Origin: Methylococcaceae bacterium
GTDB lineage: Bacteria > Pseudomonadota > Gammaproteobacteria > Methylococcales > Methylomonadaceae
Assembly (NCBI GenBank): GCA_009925045.1
Contig: RFQK01000037.1
Coordinates: 1-9,931 of the forward strand
Length of the DNA: 9,931 nucleotides
Reading direction: 5' to 3'
Made by a program: the position numbers and the translations under genes. The notes beneath the pieces were generated by a model. The model had not been told where the DNA came from. It saw only the letters and a list, made by a program, of their open reading frames with translations, and ran no database searches. This document shows, one piece after another, positions 8,380 through 9,931 of the stretch (its first letter is position 1; each line of letters starts with the position of its first letter).

Positions 8380-8798
8380 GCATTCAAGACATACAACTCC
8401 CACGCAAACTGACCCATCAACTTTTGCATTTGGCACAATCATCGCCTGATCAGGAAATTTGTGGCTTAATTGGCGCCAATTCCCAAGGCTTAGCCGTGAG
8501 CTGCTACCCGGTAAAGAATCAAGCCCGTCAGCCCAGTATTCGCTTCCAACTGGACGAGTCACAACAAATTGCCGCTTTCAAACTCATGCGCGAGCGCCAG
8601 GAAAATTTATTCGCGATTTATCATTCACATCCCACTGCACCCGCCGAGCCTTCGGCAGCCGATATTGAACAAGCTAATTACCCAGAAGCCGTGCATTTAA
8701 TCATTTCCTTAAATACCAAAGGTGTATTGGAAATCAGAGCATTCCGCATAGCCGATGGAGTCATCAATGAATTAGGACTCAGCCTGATTGAAGCGTAA
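8376..8798 (+). CDS. M67 (JAMM/MPN+) family metallopeptidase
   Basis: A 140-aa protein with a complete zinc-dependent JAMM active site: Glu27 in QEICGLIG, then His83-Ser-His85-Pro in YHSHP, Ser93 and Asp96 (HxHP-x6-S-x2-D). Bacterial relatives (Mec+/RadC-unrelated JAB proteins) cleave the C-terminal tails of ubiquitin-like sulfur carriers or of carrier-linked products. They often lie near ThiF/MoeB-type E1-like enzymes. None is visible here, so the substrate is unknown. I chose the ATG at 8376, which overlaps the prmC stop as ATGA. The frame could start at 8325, but that adds 17 residues without family resemblance inside prmC. The 39-bp gap before rph holds a -10 element, so this is likely the last gene of the hemA transcript, apart from read-through. 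Confidence 0.9.
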   Translation: MSIQDIQLPRKLTHQLLHLAQSSPDQEICGLIGANSQGLAVSCYPVKNQARQPSIRFQLDESQQIAAFKLMRERQENLFAIYHSHPTAPAEPSAADIEQANYPEAVHLIISLNTKGVLEIRAFRIADGVINELGLSLIEA

Positions 8799-8803
8799 AG
8801 CCG

Positions 8804-8809
8804 TATAAT
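8804..8809 (+). promoter_or_regulatory. Candidate -10 element upstream of rph
   Basis: A perfect TATAAT lies in the 39-bp gap before rph, giving a leader of roughly 22 nt. The hexamer 17 nt upstream (AGCCTG) is a poor -35 and there is no extended TG motif. It could be a weak internal promoter that makes rph partly independent of the hemA cluster. Confidence 0.4.
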
Positions 8810-8837
8810 GTGACAATTTTTTCATATAGAGAACATC

Positions 8838-9560
8838 ATGAGACCTAGCGGCCGCAATCCCGACCAACTTCGCGAGATTCGTTTTACTTGCAACTACACC
8901 AAACACGCCGAGGGTTCTGTGTTGGTTGAGTTCGGCGACACCCGTGTTCTCTGTACAGCCAGTGTGGATAACAATGTACCCCGCTTTCTCAAGGGTAAAG
9001 GCGAAGGCTGGATCACTGCTGAATATGGGATGTTGCCTCGCTCCACCCACAGTCGTATGGACCGTGAAGCGGGTCGCGGCAAACAAGGCGGTCGCACCCT
9101 GGAAATACAACGCTTAATTGGCCGTTCACTTCGCGCCTCAATCGATCTGGCCGCACTAGGTGAAAATACCATTACGATTGATTGTGACGTGATTCAGGCC
9201 GATGGCGGCACCCGTACCGCCTCAATCACAGGAGGCTTTGTTGCGCTTAGTCTGGCGATTCAGCATTTATTAAAAACCGGCAAGATCAAGAAAAACCCTT
9301 TACACGGTTTTGTGGCCTCGGTTTCAGTCGGTATTTTTAACGGAACGCCAGTATTGGATCTGGACTACGCCGAAGACAGCAATGCTGAAACCGATATGAA
9401 TGTCGTGATGAATGAGGCGGGAGCCTTTATTGAAGTACAAGGCACTGCTGAAGGCCACGCTTTTCATAAAGACGAACTCAACGCCATGCTAGCCCTCGCT
9501 GAATCAGGTATTCAAGAATTGATTTCCAAACGTCGTCATTGTCTTGGCCTTTTTGTTTAA
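8838..9560 (+). CDS. rph: Ribonuclease PH, aberrant C-terminal tail
   Basis: This phosphorolytic 3'-5' exoribonuclease trims tRNA 3' ends using inorganic phosphate; the active form is a ring-shaped hexamer. The sequence runs collinear with E. coli RNase PH from [12 protein letters not shown] through [16 protein letters not shown]. It continues through [23 protein letters not shown] (Arg86) and [10 protein letters not shown] (123-132, with phosphate-binding Arg126). [13 protein letters not shown] contains the metal-site Asp180 and Asp186. Resemblance holds to about Lys231 ([13 protein letters not shown]). The final residues RRHCLGLFV do not look like the usual ending of the (A/S)(T/K)Q(K/R)AAL type. 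They are read from the opposite strand of an nrdA fragment. Total length is still normal (240 versus 238), and all catalytic residues are intact. The start is ATG, with a purine-rich AGAGA upstream. Confidence 0.95.
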   Translation: MRPSGRNPDQLREIRFTCNYTKHAEGSVLVEFGDTRVLCTASVDNNVPRFLKGKGEGWITAEYGMLPRSTHSRMDREAGRGKQGGRTLEIQRLIGRSLRASIDLAALGENTITIDCDVIQADGGTRTASITGGFVALSLAIQHLLKTGKIKKNPLHGFVASVSVGIFNGTPVLDLDYAEDSNAETDMNVVMNEAGAFIEVQGTAEGHAFHKDELNAMLALAESGIQELISKRRHCLGLFV

Positions 9561-9931
9561 GCAGTTGTTTAAGATAAGGATTTTTATATGAAAACTTGCC
9601 TTTTGCTAAGTCCCGCACATAATAGTTTGAATTATACGGCTCAATTGATTGTGAAACTTGTCCTAAAATAAACGCTGAGCTTGTAGTTGGAGCAATGGCA
9701 AGAGTTGTTGTATTCCTTCTGCCATAACCTTTAAGTATTTCTGGCTCTCCAAAAATTTGGGCAAGCTCTTGTGTAGCTTTATCAGCACGCTCTCTAATTT
9801 CTTTCCAAATTTGAACATTGAGCATCTTTGCATCAAAGGACTCGAATGCAATCATCTTGGATTGGAGTAATGAATGCCATCCAAGAACTCCTACACCAAG
9901 CGCTCTTTGATTAATAGCAAACTTTCTCGGA
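9478..9931 (-). CDS. nrdA: Ribonucleotide reductase large subunit (NrdA-like), 3'-truncated, 5' end beyond window
   Basis: The minus-strand frame is open from the right edge to a stop at 9480-9478. Reading upstream of the internal ATG at 9855 gives [20 protein letters not shown], so that ATG is not the gene start. The piece matches the late part of a class I ribonucleotide reductase alpha chain, which reduces NDPs to dNDPs. [11 protein letters not shown] and FGEPE are followed by [16 protein letters not shown] (phosphate-binding loop, about 9718-9676), then [20 protein letters not shown] and KNPYLKQLL, then DDVWKSI (ends 9517). After that family resemblance stops. The last ~12 codons are only the antisense of rph. 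The radical-transfer Tyr pair and the C-terminal Cys pair are therefore missing. The RNTTT/ILGQV type resembles phage or Bacteroidota-like NrdA more than the E. coli enzyme. GC is about 38%. It is non-functional as it stands, unless the junction is an assembly artefact. Confidence 0.85.
   Translation of the reverse strand, partial: PRKFAINQRALGVGVLGWHSLLQSKMIAFESFDAKMLNVQIWKEIRERADKATQELAQIFGEPEILKGYGRRNTTTLAIAPTTSSAFILGQVSQSIEPYNSNYYVRDLAKGKFSYKNPYLKQLLKQKGQDNDDVWKSILEYLIQRGLAWR
9514..9533. other. Junction between host rph and foreign nrdA fragment
   Basis: Plus-strand RNase PH similarity fades after codon 231 (9528-9530). Minus-strand NrdA similarity fades after the ATT codon at 9519-9517. 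The two homologies meet within about 15 bp with no direct repeat, integrase or tRNA end visible. GC falls from about 54% (98/180 over three sampled rph lines) to about 38% (148/391 for 9541-9931). The breakpoint could be a recombination joint at short homology or a contig-assembly joint. The sequence alone cannot tell these apart. Confidence 0.7.

Noticed and set aside
8772..9172. Minus-strand open frames across the M67-rph boundary
   Set aside because: They are antisense to clearly conserved coding sequence and have no family features.
9478..9560. Genuine convergent overlap of two intact genes
   Set aside because: Both overlapping tails depart from their families exactly where the overlap starts, and nrdA lacks its essential C-terminal residues.
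1..9560. Prophage, defence island, CRISPR or other novel system in the main part of the window
   Set aside because: Every frame of substance is a recognised core gene in conserved order, with no repeats, integrase, transposase or unexplained gaps.
9540..9600. Rho-independent terminator after rph
   Set aside because: The T-rich stretches near 9550 and 9580 are not preceded by a GC-rich inverted repeat.

Overview
The window is a gammaproteobacterial housekeeping locus of moderate GC. It is built as two divergent gene clusters that face away from a 148-bp intergenic region (5049-5196). Evidence for the group is the gene order together with the protein signatures. The leftward arm is [TPR lipoprotein]-lolB-ispE-tRNA-Gln-prs-rplY-pth and the rightward arm is hemA-prfA-prmC. 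As far as I remember, this is the arrangement around PA4664-PA4672 of Pseudomonas aeruginosa, and it recurs in other gammaproteobacteria. I cannot name the genus. A methanotroph-type (Methylococcales) gammaproteobacterium is possible but unproven.

Leftward arm (minus strand, 5048 down to 1). The TPR lipoprotein and lolB share an ATGA overlap, and lolB and ispE share a GTGA overlap, so the first three genes are probably translationally coupled. They serve the outer membrane and envelope (LbcA-like TPR protein, LolB) and isoprenoid synthesis (IspE). A tRNA-Gln(UUG) with encoded CCA sits between ispE and prs. PRPP synthase, ribosomal protein L25 in its short one-domain form, and peptidyl-tRNA hydrolase follow. 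The last gene runs off the left edge.

Rightward arm (plus strand, 5197-9560). Glutamyl-tRNA reductase (first committed step of tetrapyrrole synthesis) is followed 5 bp later by release factor 1. Then come PrmC, which methylates the GGQ glutamine of release factors (8-bp overlap with prfA), a JAMM/M67 metallopeptidase (ATGA overlap with prmC), and RNase PH behind its own probable -10 element.

Right edge. From about 9515-9531 to 9931 the sequence changes character. The minus strand encodes an internal-to-late piece of a class I ribonucleotide reductase large subunit (NrdA), open past the window edge, at about 38% GC (hand count, 148/391) against about 54% in sampled rph lines. Both rph and nrdA lose family resemblance at the same ~15-bp spot: rph gains an aberrant last ~9 residues and nrdA loses its C-terminal part. 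This is a foreign-DNA, rearrangement or assembly junction, and it is the only non-routine feature in the window. I found no CRISPR array, insertion sequence, recognisable defence system or other undescribed multi-gene system.
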